Source of the DNA: Collybiopsis luxurians FD-317 M1
Taxonomy: Eukaryota > Basidiomycota > Agaricomycetes > Agaricales > Omphalotaceae
Reading direction: 5' to 3'
Assembly: GCA_000827265.1 (NCBI GenBank)
Contig: KN834770.1
Location: 376,104-440,103 of the forward strand
DNA length: 64,000 nt
Shown: positions 34,818 to 46,917 of the stretch, one piece after another
How positions within the stretch are numbered: the first letter of the stretch is position 1
Layout of the letters: each line of letters begins with the position of its first letter
Notes under the pieces: generated by a model
The model's input: only the letters and a program-made list of their open reading frames with translations
What the model was told of the DNA's origin: nothing
Database searches by the model: none
Made by a program: the position numbers and the translations under genes

Positions 34818-37795
34818 ATGTCGTCTTTGATAACGACAGTACGAAACAGTGCGTATCTTGTCCTAAAGCTTATTTTTCACCTCCAGCTCATATTTTGATT
34901 CAACAAGAATTCCTCGACGCTATACGATCTGTAAATCCTCCAGGAAGATGGAAGATCCTTGTTGTAGACGAGCATTCGCAAAAGATTTTGGGCTCGGTTT
35001 TGAAGCAGTTTGATATTTTGGAGGAAAACGTTACACGTGTGTATTCAGAAAATCTTTCGTCAACTTGTATCTGAATCCGCTCAACCCAGAAATTGAATCC
35101 ATCTCAAACTACCGAGAGCCTCAGACAGGACTAGAAGCCATGTATCTAATCATGCCAACAAACCAGAACATTGACCGAGTCATTAGAGATTTCAGTAGCT
35201 CCCCGCAATACGCTGGCGCGCATTTGTTCTTCATCGATGGTAGCGTTTCGCGGTCTATATCGTCCGATTTCTCCGGTTGATACTCTGCAGGACTGCCCGA
35301 ACCTCTTTTAAATCGACTGGGTGCTTCCCCGGCGGAACCTTTTCTACGAACAATCCAGGAGTTGTTCATCAACTTTCGAGGTTTGTCCTTTGACCTCCTG
35401 CAGTTTTTCGGGTTTATGATTTCGACTTTGCTCAGCATTGGAAGCACGGTCCTTCACTCTGGATACCCCTGAGCATTTCTTCAGTATTTATAGTCCGCCA
35501 CGGAACGAAAATGGTTATCGAGCTGCCCGTGATCGTTTAGAAGAGGATATTCGATTCGCCAGCAAAACTGTGTGTTTTCCAACATATATACTCGTCTGCG
35601 GTCCAACCTTCTTCTGTAGATCGCCAACGTTTGCATTACACTTAACGAAAATCCCTACATCCGCTACTACGTGCCCGGGCATCATCAACCCCTGGGCCCC
35701 CTGAAACCGCACGCTTCCACTCGACCACCTCCACCAGCGGAAAATGCAACTAGATGGCGAACAAATCTTGCGAGGGGAGATCAAGCAAGGGCTTACGAGA
35801 CAGTAGAATCCGATTATGTTACAAAGTTGCTCGCTTTCATGGTGCAAAATAATTTGGACGAACATAAGAAACAAAACGTAAACTTTGGAGTACGTGGTCT
35901 CATCCTTCCTCTGGCCCCAGAAATTTAGTGCTCTCAAATTTGGTATAGAAAAACGAATCTCGCCCAAGAGCCACCTTGATTATAACAGATCGTTCACTAG
36001 ATATGATAGCACCCTTTATCCACGAATTCACATATCAAGCGATGGCAAATGATCTCTTGCCCATCGAAGACGGAACGAAATACACGTTAGTTCCAACTTT
36101 AAGCTTCGTCCAGCTCTGAATTCGCCCCTGACAGGTATAAATTCCAATCTTCCGTCGGTGCCTACGAAGATAAAACGGCCGTTCTTTCCGATGCGGACAA
36201 TGTGTGGACGGAAATACGACACATGCACATGCGTGAAGCCATCGACAAGTTGATGGCGGATTTCAATAAGTTTTTAGAAGAGAACGCTGTCTTCCAAGGG
36301 TAGGTGAAATGGCAGTAGATTCAGGTAACTTTACACTCATCCTTTCGTTTCATCTCATTAGAGATAATGCTGCGAACCTTAACGACATGAAGGAGATGCT
36401 TGCCAATCTACCGCAATACCAAGAGCAACGGGAAAAAGTGATATTATTTCATGCTTGAGCGCCTGATGTTACTGACGTCTCGCGAACCGCTTTCAGTTCT
36501 CCCTGCATCTCAGTATGGCACAAGAATGTATGGCCATCTTTGAGCGAGATAAATTACCCCTAGTCGCAGGCGTCGAACAGGTGAAAAGCGAGTTCGTGGT
36601 CCATCCCATCTACCCTCAATAATGCTGCTCTTTAGAACTGCGCAACGGGTCAAACTCCTGAAGGCAAATCCCCAAAACACCTGGTGGAAGAAATGGTTCC
36701 TCTTTTGGACAGTCGAGAGGTCATGTAAGTAGCTCAATAATGGTCCTTACACTCGCCCTCATCTTATTATAAGAAACGCGAACAAAGTTCGAATTATCGC
36801 GCTGTACATTCAGTTCCGGGAGGGTGTGCCGGACGAGGACCGACGACGGTTGTATCAACATGCTCGTCTATCCTTAGCAGAGCAAGATGCGGTCAATGCA
36901 CTAACTTACTTTGGTGTTCGTATATCAAGGGTTGGTTGCGCTTCTCTGTCTACTGCTGTCAAACGTTGACCGAGTAGTGCCTTGGTAGGGGTCTGCGGAT
37001 AAAGATATCAAGAAAAAGCTGAAGCAGAGAGCTGCCGATGACAATGAATATGATCTTTCCAGGTATAAACCCCTGCTTAAAACCGTCATCGAGGTACGCC
37101 CATACTTCTTCCGAGTGAATTCGCTTTCCTTACTGATCTCTTTGCCAAGGAATGTGTGAATGACAAGCTTGACACGTCTCTATTCCCATACGTCAAAGAT
37201 GCGCCTTCAGCAACCCCCGCTCCAGCTAGCCTGCGCTCGCCACCCCCAACCAGCTCTTTACGAAGTGCGAGGCCTGCGTGGCATCGCGCCGCTAAACCGA
37301 ATGCAGTTGTAGAGAATCGGCCACGTGTTTTGGTATTCATGGCTGGAGGAATCACGTATTCGGAAATTCGAGAAGTGTACAATCTTTCGACCTCGTTGAA
37401 CAAAGATGTCTACATCGGTTAGTCTGCAGTCTCAAATGTCCTGATTGACGACGTTGACGTACAAGTTTCTTCAAGGATCGACCCATGTGCTAACTCCTCG
37501 CCATTTTGTGGACGACCTTAAAGTTGTTGAGCTCGGGGGCGTCGGATCTCGAGTAGTACCAAACGGATTGCGCGACGCTCGGGGTCAGCGAGAATATCAA
37601 GAATTTTATGACGACCGATATTATACCAATGACGGTCCTCGACCTCGACCGCAGCCTCAGCAAGCCCCACTTAGTCGCTCCTCTACCCCAAAGGCCCCTC
37701 GCCTTGCTTCAACTGCTTCTTACGACTCTACAGCATCGGCAACGCCTTCCGTAAAGGAAGAAAAGAAGAAGAGAAAAGGATTGTTCAAGTTCTAA
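34818..37795 (+). CDS. SEC1: Sec1/Munc18-family exocytosis protein
   Basis: Sec1 binds assembled SNARE complexes and promotes vesicle fusion at the plasma membrane. The ATG at 34818 begins a first exon [10 protein letters not shown] that splices (donor GTGCGT) into [20 protein letters not shown], the canonical family N-terminus. Then come [64 protein letters not shown] (the highly conserved domain 2 motif), and a helical domain 3 ([39 protein letters not shown]). The end of the fold is [20 protein letters not shown] followed by [14 protein letters not shown]. The C-terminus is Pro/Ser-rich and finishes with a Lys/Arg cluster [10 protein letters not shown]. About 740 residues with a dozen introns. 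The fungal exocytic member is favoured over the vacuolar (Vps33) or Golgi (Sly1) paralogues by the motif pattern and basic tail. Confidence 0.92.
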
Positions 37796-38464
37796 GCTCG
37801 TTGCAATTTGAGTGACATTACTATCCCTGTCGTAGGTGCACATATACATACCCTTAGCATTATAGCAGTGTAAATTATATCGATACAGAAATTATTAGCG
37901 GACGGTTCCATTGTAAATAATGGTCTGGCGCAGGCCTGGGCATCGTCGGATGTTTGTTCTGGGCATACTGACTCTGTCCGGAATGTCCCGAAATTCGAAC
38001 TACGTACAAAGTCTGGCACACTCTAGGCAGTCAACTTTAGCATATAAGGGCTCTGTCGTCGCATAACTTGCCTGCTAAGAACCTCACAGCGAGTGACTCT
38101 TGCAGCAGGTATGTCCTTGGGAAAAATGTCGGCCATATTTCCTTGCTAAGTGACCGGCGTCTCGATAGCTTAAATCAATGAACCCTGCTACTCAATTTCT
38201 ATGGACTTTGATTCTGATTGTTGTTGGTGAAGGCAAACGTCGTTAAAGGTGAGTGCAATCGCACCGCTTTGCTGGAAATCAATTAATATTTTAGCCTGCA
38301 GCAAGAAGTTGATGATCTATTTCGACCATTCTTCTCTGCATACTGCTGTAACATAACTTCGACCTGCAATATGTATTGTATAGTTCACTCCAGATCGAAT
38401 CGGGAAAGAATGAGTTTAGAAAGAATTCATTATAATGTCAAGACCGGATACAGAAAAGCAACAT
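37796..38464. other. Intergenic between convergent SEC1 and RPT4
   Basis: About 670 bp separate the stop codons of two convergent genes. I see no exon or RNA gene. The sequence should hold the two 3' UTRs and terminators. Confidence 0.5.
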
Positions 38465-40077
38465 CTAAGCAGAATACTCCAATTTGGCTAAAAAGGAAAT
38501 ATGAACTCAGTTTGAGATCAATGCTGAAAGAGCGCAGGGACATACCTTCGTGCTTCTTCGCATCTCCCACCTTACGAGCCGACTTCGTAAGATCCTCCTG
38601 AGTGATATACTCCCTACACGATATCAAAATCAAGCATAAAGGAACCGAAGAACGGAGCTGACCTATCGTCGCGAATTGCGCACATACCAGCTTCAGTTAC
38701 TACGTTTCGCAAGTCTGCGCCATTGAAGCCGTCAGAAAGCTAACAAAGTACATCAGTGCACAAGGAACTACAGATGGCAAGAGTGTATTGACCTTGACGA
38801 TTGCTTCATAGTCGATATCCTCTGCCTTGTTCACAGGCTGACAATGAATTTTGAGAATTTCTAAGCGTGCTTGCTCATTTGGTAACGGTATCTCGATTTT
38901 ACGATCAAGGCGACCAGGGCGGAGAAGGGCAGGATCAAGAGTGTCGGGTCGATTTGTCGCCATAATCAGTTTTGTTCGTCCCAGGGAGTCAAAACCGTCC
39001 ATTTGATTAAGAAGCTTATAGAGATATTTAGTAAAATAGAATACTGTCACCAGAGTAGACTCACCTCCATCAGTGTTCGTTGGATTTCTCGGTCAGCACT
39101 TGTTCCCTCCGAAAACCGTCGACCACCGATAGCATCGATTTCGTCCATAAATATAACACATGGTTCGTGCTCTCTCGCGTATCCAAACATTTCACGGACG
39201 ACTCTAGCACTCTCTCCGATGTACTTATCTACGATCGCGGAAGACACCACTTTGAGGAAATTCGTTTGTAGAGTAGCCGCTACGGCTCGGGCGAGGAGAG
39301 TTTTGCCTGTTCCAGGAGGCCCATATAGAAGAACACCTTTCGGCGGTTTAATACCGACACGCTGGAATAGTTCAGGGTTCAAGATAGGAAGCTCAATGAT
39401 CTGAAAGGTACACATAAGTAAGCCACATTAGTCAGGGTGCGATTCGTACTCACCTCTCGTAACTCGCGAACTTGCTCCGTTAGTCCACCAATACCAGCAA
39501 AAGAGGCCCCTCCAGGATCTTCCAAGCTCATCTTGTACACCAGCGGGTCAACTTCCCGAGGAAGAATTCGCATCACTGTTAAGGTTGTCATATCCAGAGA
39601 GACACGCGTCCCGTTCTTCAACTTCTCTGCTGGTAACGTTGGCCTGTATGACACGACATAACGAGGTCCCGAAGATGCTTTGACAATAACTATGGAGAGA
39701 GCTGTAAGTCACTAGTCGATAAAAAAAAGGAAAGAACGGACATCGTTCGTCATCCAGCTGCTTCATGACTTCTCCAATAATCTGACCAACAGACTGAACG
39801 GCCTTGATATCTTCCTCTGTCTTTTCGTATTCTCGCTCAAGATCTTTCAAAGAAAATCTCACTAGGGCGAATGAGCTCGAAGGTTGGGAATTACAAGAAT
39901 GAACTCACAATTCTTGAGGCTTTCGCTGCTGGTTTCATGACTTCGCAGTTTCTAAGCGTATCCTTGAGTTACCGTGACGAAAGAAATAAGGAAAAAGCAT
40001 TTTACGTCTCTATAGCTCTTGAGAGCCTCCCTCCTCCGCGCATCTATCTTTCCAGACGATGTTGAAGCTGCGTCCAT
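38465..40077 (-). CDS. RPT4: 26S proteasome ATPase subunit Rpt4
   Basis: This is one of six AAA ATPases of the proteasome base, which unfold and thread substrates into the 20S core. The ATG at 40075-40077 starts [21 protein letters not shown] coiled coil follows ([20 protein letters not shown]), then the OB region, then the AAA module with Walker A GPPGTGKT, Walker [12 protein letters not shown] and the arginine-finger region [16 protein letters not shown]. The sequence [20 protein letters not shown] and [20 protein letters not shown] identify Rpt4 rather than other Rpt subunits. After a 58-nt intron (38488-38545) a final 23-nt exon gives a terminus of AKLEYSA; it lacks an HbYX motif, as expected for Rpt4. 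About 395 residues. Confidence 0.93.
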
Positions 40078-40104
40078 GGTGGTAAATGAATAACAAAGCG
40101 TAGA

Positions 40105-40121
40105 GACGCGTATGACGCGTA
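40105..40121. promoter_or_regulatory. Tandem ACGCGT (MCB-like) elements upstream of RPT4
   Basis: GACGCGTA occurs twice, at 40105-40112 and 40114-40121, nine bases apart and about 30-45 bp upstream of the RPT4 ATG. ACGCGT is the MluI cell-cycle box bound by MBF in yeasts. Its function here is inferred only from the match and position. Confidence 0.4.
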
Positions 40122-40268
40122 CGTCGCCTAATTTTGGTCATTTGTTCTCACGCTCCAGCCCATAAAGCACTTGAACCCGTTTTAAAATTTTATCATAACC
40201 CTCAGTCTATCATAATGGTATGTACAATGACGGATGGTCTACACACTTCAACACCAAGGCAGTCACTT

Positions 40269-43200
40269 TTACAAAAAGACAGCCCATAAAAGTATCGTCA
40301 GAATTGTCAAAGTATAGCGAGAAGCGGCGCAACCTACATGATGACCCGAGTTGTGTGTACTCTGTGCAGTCACTGCAGTGGCAGTTTCTGTCCGAATAAA
40401 AGACGACCACGCAGCTCTAGTGGCAGCAGGCCAAATAGTACTGGACTGGGTAGACAGAGATCCGTAAAATATTGGGTCAGAACCAGGCAGAACATCCTCT
40501 GCGAGTGCCGGGTCTTCTCCACCCACGACGCTGTTCCCTGTCACCAGTCCGGTGGGGTTGGTGCCAAATACAAATTCCTGAATGAAGATCTTGGCCTTTG
40601 GAATGATCATGTCAGCGCTAGAGCGGAAAACGGTGGGGAAGCAGCTTACGTTAGCGGGAGCTTTGGCTGCCACCAAATGTCCTGCCCCTTCGAATAAAAC
40701 GTACGTCCAACCCCTCTCTTGATGCACGATCCCGGCAAATTTGCCTTGACTATCAGTCCAGGGAGTAGCAGGGCGGCGAGTAAAGCCTTGAATGCCTCCG
40801 AAAGTGGTGTTTTGAATGACCACTACCACCTTGCGTCAATTCTTTTCCGTAAACATTTCAAACGAACATTCTGACCTTCGGTACCCCGATGCGAGACCAA
40901 TGAATCGTCGTTACCCGAAAAGAGAACAATACCGACACCTTTTTTAGTAGCGTTCGTCGCAAGATCCGTTAAGAACGTCATGGGTCTGGAGGAAGCGAAC
41001 ATAAGATATTCCACATACGCATTTGATGCAAGGTCTAGACGTACTCGGGGCCTACATTTATGGTTCATTCAGATCGATTTAAGTATTCTGCAAAAACATC
41101 AGTGGAAAAAGCTTACTGGGGTCTGCGGCTGAGAATAGAACGTAATTGTGAGTAAAGGTGGGAAACGGCAATACCTATCGTGTACTTACTTAAAATACCG
41201 AAGGGGAAATCGAAATCCAGTACCCAGTCTTTGCTGGTGGGAGCATGTAAGGCGGTCCTCGTACGGTTATCTGGAGCGAATTTCATGAGCGACACTTCGC
41301 CAAGCTTCAGACTCCGAGATTTACCATTCATGAAAACCGAAGCATCCTCGGGTACTTCAGGGTCGAGTGCATCTGGTATATTGTATACCTTGTGTGGTGT
41401 CATGAATGGCGAAGCCTAAAACATTTAAAAAACTCACATCGAAAACGCCTCCGTCCGGTTGAGAGAGTGCTATAGTCGCATTAGAACATTTATACGAGAA
41501 TGAGAAAAAGTAAAAAAAAAAAGAGAGAAAAAAAACGAACTCCAGGGGAAGGTAAAGTTGATGGCATAGTCAATAAATTCATCGAGGAGATCGCAACCAT
41601 ACTGTCAAAATCGGTATATGAGTGGCACGCCCGTCGAGCGAAAAATATTTCCACTTACTCTCGGATCGATTGTTCCATTGGCTCGACCAATCAAGTCTCG
41701 CTTGCTCTGCATCCAAGCTTCTCTCCTTTCCTCCCGTTTGCGGAAATGAAGAGACTTGGCCTGGGGATGCAAGTCTTCTGTCTCTGAACGTTTTTGGAAT
41801 CTAGAAAGTAATCGAGAGCGGAACGACCGATTTTTCGAAAACTTTAGTCTATTTGCAAAAGATCCTGCACTTTGGCTATCATAAATTCCGGGAACGTATC
41901 CAACTGTGGGTATGATTCCGTGTTGAGGATATGTGAGATTAACATCATAGCCGCAGAGATGGCTCCTGGAAGGTAGCAGAAGTATCTCAGAAGAACGATG
42001 ACAAACAATCTATACTCCACATACTGTTCCTTGAAATACTTGAAAACTTCGGGATCATAATTGATAAGTTGGGGATATGTTTCTATAACAGTGACCTAGC
42101 AAGCTTGAACGTTAGATGCGGTTTACTTTGATTCTTATTTGTGCTTACTGCAGGTAGCTCCTGGAACTCTGGCCCTGACCCGACAGTACCATCACCAATA
42201 GCAATCTTGACTATCTTTACAGGAGGATTTGGACTCTCGAAGTACGCCTTCAGGATGTATGGCTGGCAGGTGATATAGCTCAGTCGAATGTCGAGTGAGT
42301 GGCCTGACGAATAAAATACTCACTATGTACGTTCCTGCATAAGACTCTCCGGTTATGTGTAGAGGACGGGTTGCAAGGCTCGGGAAGACTTTTACGAGAT
42401 TGCTCAAGAATCCCAGCTGAATACATGTTGTAATTCATGTCCAGAAAAGCATCAGTAGCAACTTACAAAATCTGCCCCCATCTGATCCTCAGAGGCAACT
42501 GCATATGCAAGTTGCATGGAATTAGCAATGATGAAAGCAGGAAATAGAGCAAAAGATCCGTACTGTAACCGTCTGAGTCGGCAGTCGAGAAACCGGTCCC
42601 ACTAAAAAAATATGAGTTGATAGAATCGATCAGATGGTGATGAACGAACACCGGTTGATCTATCCACACGTAGTCGGCCACAGTGTTCCATGACAGCTCC
42701 GTGTTTGAAGACATGGATAAATCACCATTGATACGCATAGGTCCATTCTGAACGTGTCATATGTTAAGAAGAGTGGTCGAACGATGCTAATCATGTACGA
42801 ACTTCAAAGAACTACAAGAAAAGTCAGCAATCAAATTCACCGGAGAAACCAGGAATACTAATACCATGCCAGCCATGGAAGACGACCCTGGACTGAGGCT
42901 GCTGTCACTTGGGATCTCACCAGATCAATATACGAACGCACCCTCCATTAAGCCAAATTCCCCAAGGCTTTGTGCAGTCGCTGGACGTCAAAGAACCATT
43001 TTCCTTCTCAAAAGCCCAAAAGAAAAGAGTATCATTTGGATGTCCCGCGCGCTCAACAGGTATGTTTCCCGCAAAACTTCGTGTGAGAGGGAAGGTAACG
43101 TTGGGAAGAGGGTCAGTAACCTCAAAATCTAAGGACCGGTTAGATAAGACGTGATTACAGGTGGAATTCTATTACATTTCTGCCACGCAGGGCTGAAACC

Positions 43201-43329
43201 TCCAGACGGAGCACCGGGATAAATATGAGGAAATGAGTTGGGCGCTGTTACTGAAGCACCAAAGCAGGAACTCCAGAGAACAACACCAATGAAGCCCAGT
43301 AACGTCTTGGAAAGCCGTGTAATAGTCAT
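40269..43329 (-). CDS. Secreted serine carboxypeptidase (S10)
   Basis: This is an alpha/beta-hydrolase exopeptidase that removes C-terminal residues, secreted or wall-bound. The ATG at 43327-43329 begins a hydrophobic signal peptide (MTITRLSKTLLGFIGVVLW) before an ectodomain. The oxyanion-side motif is WNTVADYVWIDQPV / GTGFSTADSDGY. The catalytic Ser is in HITGESYAGTYI, Asp in VLFSGNDDSLVSHRGTE and His in FEGAGHLVAAKAP, giving the complete S10 triad. The C-terminus is Ser/Thr-rich and ends with a hydrophobic stretch (YTLTILTILLWAVFL) that suits a GPI signal or membrane anchor. About 650-700 residues split by many short introns. A TATA-like TATATA lies about 40 bp upstream of the ATG on the minus strand (near 43367-43373). 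The pattern resembles fungal carboxypeptidase S1-type enzymes; substrate preference is not predictable. Confidence 0.9.
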
Positions 43330-43711
43330 GATTGAGGATGGAACCTTTGCCTGCTGGAGTCGTCGTATATATGGTCACTGCTGACAATTGGCAGGGGGCC
43401 CTTGGATGGTTCCTGGGTTAGCTCGGACAATAAGGAACCTATAAATACTGTATCTGTCGATGTAGAAGGTCATGTCCTTTTCATGTCCAATTGTCAAGTT
43501 GTCGTTAGGTGGCCCAACCGATTTACAGGCATCGCGTTGACATCGCACATGTGCTTCGAGGACAGCCGACGGCAGGCAGCACTTCGATGCAAGTTTATTA
43601 GTAGCGCGGCTCAGTGTGTACTTTGTTACAAATTTGGCGAATAAACTCCGACTGTTCCTCGCCGTCTGTCTTAACGTACGTCTACAGAATGTATACATTT
43701 CAACTTCACAT
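43330..43711. other. Intergenic, carboxypeptidase promoter
   Basis: About 380 bp lie between the TFIP11 stop and the carboxypeptidase ATG, both minus strand. It contains the TATA-like site noted for the carboxypeptidase and no supported exon. Confidence 0.5.
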
Positions 43712-46700
43712 TCAACCTCTCGCCCGTAAAACCATATTATCCAATGAGATCGCAATATAGTCTTCCGTCGGCCCCCCAGTTCCTTCTGTCGCCGCCCAAA
43801 CCGCGTCGTCCTGAATGTACACTAACAGACCGCCCTTGCCATCAGCCGAGGGGCTGACTCTGAACATCGGCATCCTAGATTTTTCATGTGCCCGTCCAGT
43901 AGGCATAAACAACAAATTGTGTGAAGCTGCGAATTCTTCCACAATAGACCGGAATGTAATCTCCTGAGTGCGGGCGGATGGTCTGGATGCGAGAGTTTTG
44001 CTGATGCCGGGACGGGACGACAGTGAATTGGCAAGAGCTTGTTCCGCGTTGTAGTCTGGTTTCGGAAGTCGTGATGGCGCATCTGGTCCAAGTTCGATGG
44101 CTTGATTCATAAGCTGTAATCCTCGGGTGAATCCTCGAGAAATACCAGATACACCTCGTAGACTTTCAGGGAAAGATCCTTTCCAGAATGAATACCACTG
44201 CGCCACCTCCTCAAAGCTGACATTGGGTTGTATCAGCCAAATATGGAGTACCTCGATCCATTTAGGGAAGAATTCGGTTTCGAATAACTGGGAGAGAATG
44301 GAAGAACGAAGAATACCCTCCCACTGAAGAACATTCTGGAAAGGTCCCATATTCTGATTACGCGGGTTGACTCGAAAATCGTCGCGAAGGGCAGATCCGA
44401 GTTTCGGTACGATGTGCTTGAGAAGCATAGAGTCCCACTCCCCCGCATCGAATACCTGTGGGAAGACAGCTTGATTATTATACTTTAACCCCATAAATCG
44501 CAGTACACCTACGTCTTTCCATGCATTCAATCCAGCAGGTAAATCGTCTCCAACAGTCCAGTGTCTCAACAAGCTCTTCAGCTTCCTTCTAGCGTCTCCG
44601 ACAAAATCTTCTAATCGAAGTCCGACATGGGGCAGCCAAGGGAATACGATAGTCTGCAGTGAGACTCGATCGAGCTTCGCATTCCAATCTGCAATTGCCT
44701 TTTGAACCTTAGGGAGGATAAGTTGATCTAGCATATTGTCCCGAATAAAGGGAGGTACAAAAGTCGACCATGTTTCGTAGAGTTTGAGAGCAGGTTGTGG
44801 TGTCTGGGGAGACCACTCATTGTTTATCGCCGTCCGAACCTTTGGAAGCCACACATTCCACAACAAACTTTCAAACGGTGTCATGGACTTCTGACTAGAG
44901 AAACAAGTCAGAAAGAAAGGAAATCCGAATACTAAGCGACTTACGCGGAGACTGCCACTGTATTGACTCTAGGAGTATCTACCTGATTTTCTGGAGATGG
45001 TTCATCAGACCTAACTCGTAGTACACGTCTCCAGTTGCGGAAAGTCGAAATGAATGCTTTTGGATCTTCCATAGGCTGCCATTGAGCTACAAGTCGTCGT
45101 ACCTGGATATAAGATTAATAAATCGAGGCCATCAAGTCATTCTAGAGTGAAAACACACCAAAGGAGTAATGGCCGCGACAACCACTTCATCGAGCTGATA
45201 CCGGTCGAATTCGGTTTCGAAATCTCGCGTAAGTTTATAAAACAGTGGCGAAAATTGATCCAATGAAGCATCGTAATCTGAAGATATCTCTTTGGCCTTA
45301 GCATCGATTTCTGAGCCTACAATTTGTACTTTTTGAAGACGAGCAATCACTGGAAAAGAATCAGGAAGAGTTGTTTAGTCGACGATTACAGAGAACTTAC
45401 ATTCAGCTTCATCTTCTATTTTCTTTCGAAGCCGTAGGTCTTCTTGGGTGACCAATTTCTTCCGCTCTTCAAGAAGTTTACCCTCTCGTGCCAGACCATC
45501 AAGATCACTTTTACACGATTCTGCAATAAGACGGACATTATAGCGAACTTCAGGTATTCGCGTCGAGTCGATTGTTGGTGTCCATGAGTTTATCGAAACA
45601 TCAGCCAGCGAACTAACCTCTCGAGGCTAGAGTAGAAGATGGATTAGTTTTTTTTTCAGGCTATACCAGCATTTTGAGCTCACCACTGCACCAGTTGCGT
45701 CGATAATTTTCCCAATACCATCGTAACCTGACACTTCATCGCCGGTTTCAGCAAGTATCTCTTCATAAGTCTTGTGCCGGATTTTCGTTTTGACCTTCCT
45801 AGGTTTCCTCCATACCTCCGCTTTCTTCTCGTTCGCCTCTCGCTCCCTCTTCTTGGCTTTTCTTGTGTGTGGATCTTCGTCGTCGCTGACAAGTTCTCCT
45901 CGCCTTCTCGCCTCCATCTTGGACTGCTCTGTTCTCTCTTTGAACCCTCTAAAGGCGATACCAGCCTTCTCTGGTCGCATTTTGCTCTCAATGGGGGTAG
46001 AAATACCTTCCCCAGTAGCACCTAGTCCTTGCCCAGCTTTCCAGCCCATCTTTTCCAGCATGCGGGCACCGAATGTGCCAGACAACTTGGCAAAATGTGC
46101 TTGCTCCGCATGATTGAGTGGAATTGCTGGGCGAATATTTGGCCCTGGGTCTCGTACGAATGTTGAACGTGAACCAAAAGAAGAAGGAAGCTCGGCAGAA
46201 GGAAGCTCGGAAGATGCTGGCTGGGAACCAATTCCAGCTTTTGACGAAGCGAAGGTTGGAACGGTCTTGGATAACGGAACCGTCCCGGCGTTTGAGAATC
46301 CAATGCCAATTCCTGTCTTTTTCCCGGAACCAATGCCTCCGATTTGAGGGTTGCTCGTGGATTCATCTTCATCATCTTCGCGAAGTCGAGGTGAAGGGCG
46401 CCTGGAAGTATCAGAGTTGTCGTCAGAATATTCTTCTGCGCCTTCACCGTCGCCTTCACCTGCAGAGCTGCTTGCCTCTTCTTCCTCTCCGTCAATCTCC
46501 ATTTTATTTTCAACCTTGATTTCCCCGGAAACAAAGGCAGGTGCCGTTGTCCAATCACTTTTCTTTCTTCTTCTTTGGCTTCCACCATCATCCTCGCTGT
46601 CTTCAGCAAAAATTCCATACAACGCGTCTTGTTTCCCATTCTTTTTCCGCCTCTTTCTTTGGTATGGATTTTCGAATAGTTCCCGCTCATCTCGAGCATC

Positions 46701-46793
46701 CACAGACTCATCTAGCCCAAAATCTCCGGCTTCAGACCCGTCGTAAGAGTCTGAATCATCGCCGTCATCGAGTATTCGCTTTCTTCGCGCCAT
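43712..46793 (-). CDS. TFIP11: G-patch spliceosome-disassembly factor TFIP11/Ntr1
   Basis: This nuclear protein recruits and stimulates the DEAH helicase Prp43 to dismantle intron-lariat spliceosomes. The ATG at 46791-46793 gives MARRKRILDDGDDSDSYDG. An acidic/basic TFP11 N-terminal domain follows (DERELFENPYQRKRRKKNGK; ALYGIFAEDSEDD), then the G-patch (GARMLEKMGWKAGQGLGATG) at about 46000-46080. Next come a charged region, a GC-rich-binding-factor-like domain (RNWRRVLRVR; WLPKVRTAINNEWSPQTPQP) and the conserved C-terminal segment (FRSIVEEFAASHNLLFMPTG) ending MVLRARG. About 930 residues. The intron at about 44455-44511 is 57 nt with no stop in frame, so retention would add 19 residues. It lies 122 bp downstream of the DUF6699 stop. 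Confidence 0.92.
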
Positions 46794-46843
46794 GTAAATG
46801 AAGGAATGAGTTTGACAAGATGAAGCGCCCACAAGACATGATT

Positions 46844-46917
46844 AGCGCTCAATTGGCGCTCAATGAATGTTTATTGTACTCTGTGTTGACTCTGTGCTGT
46901 GCTCTGTGCTGTACTCT
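46844..46917. repeat. Short direct repeats upstream of TFIP11
   Basis: Two adjacent units ending GCGCTCAAT lie at 46844-46864, and units of CTCTGTGCTGT and near variants follow at 46878-46917. They fill most of the 122-bp gap between the TFIP11 ATG and the DUF6699 stop. They may be slippage products or clustered binding sites. Confidence 0.4.

Noticed and set aside
46022..46711. 229-codon frame on the same strand inside TFIP11
   Set aside because: Shifted frame of the TFIP11 first exon; the TFIP11 frame has the conserved N-terminal and G-patch motifs.
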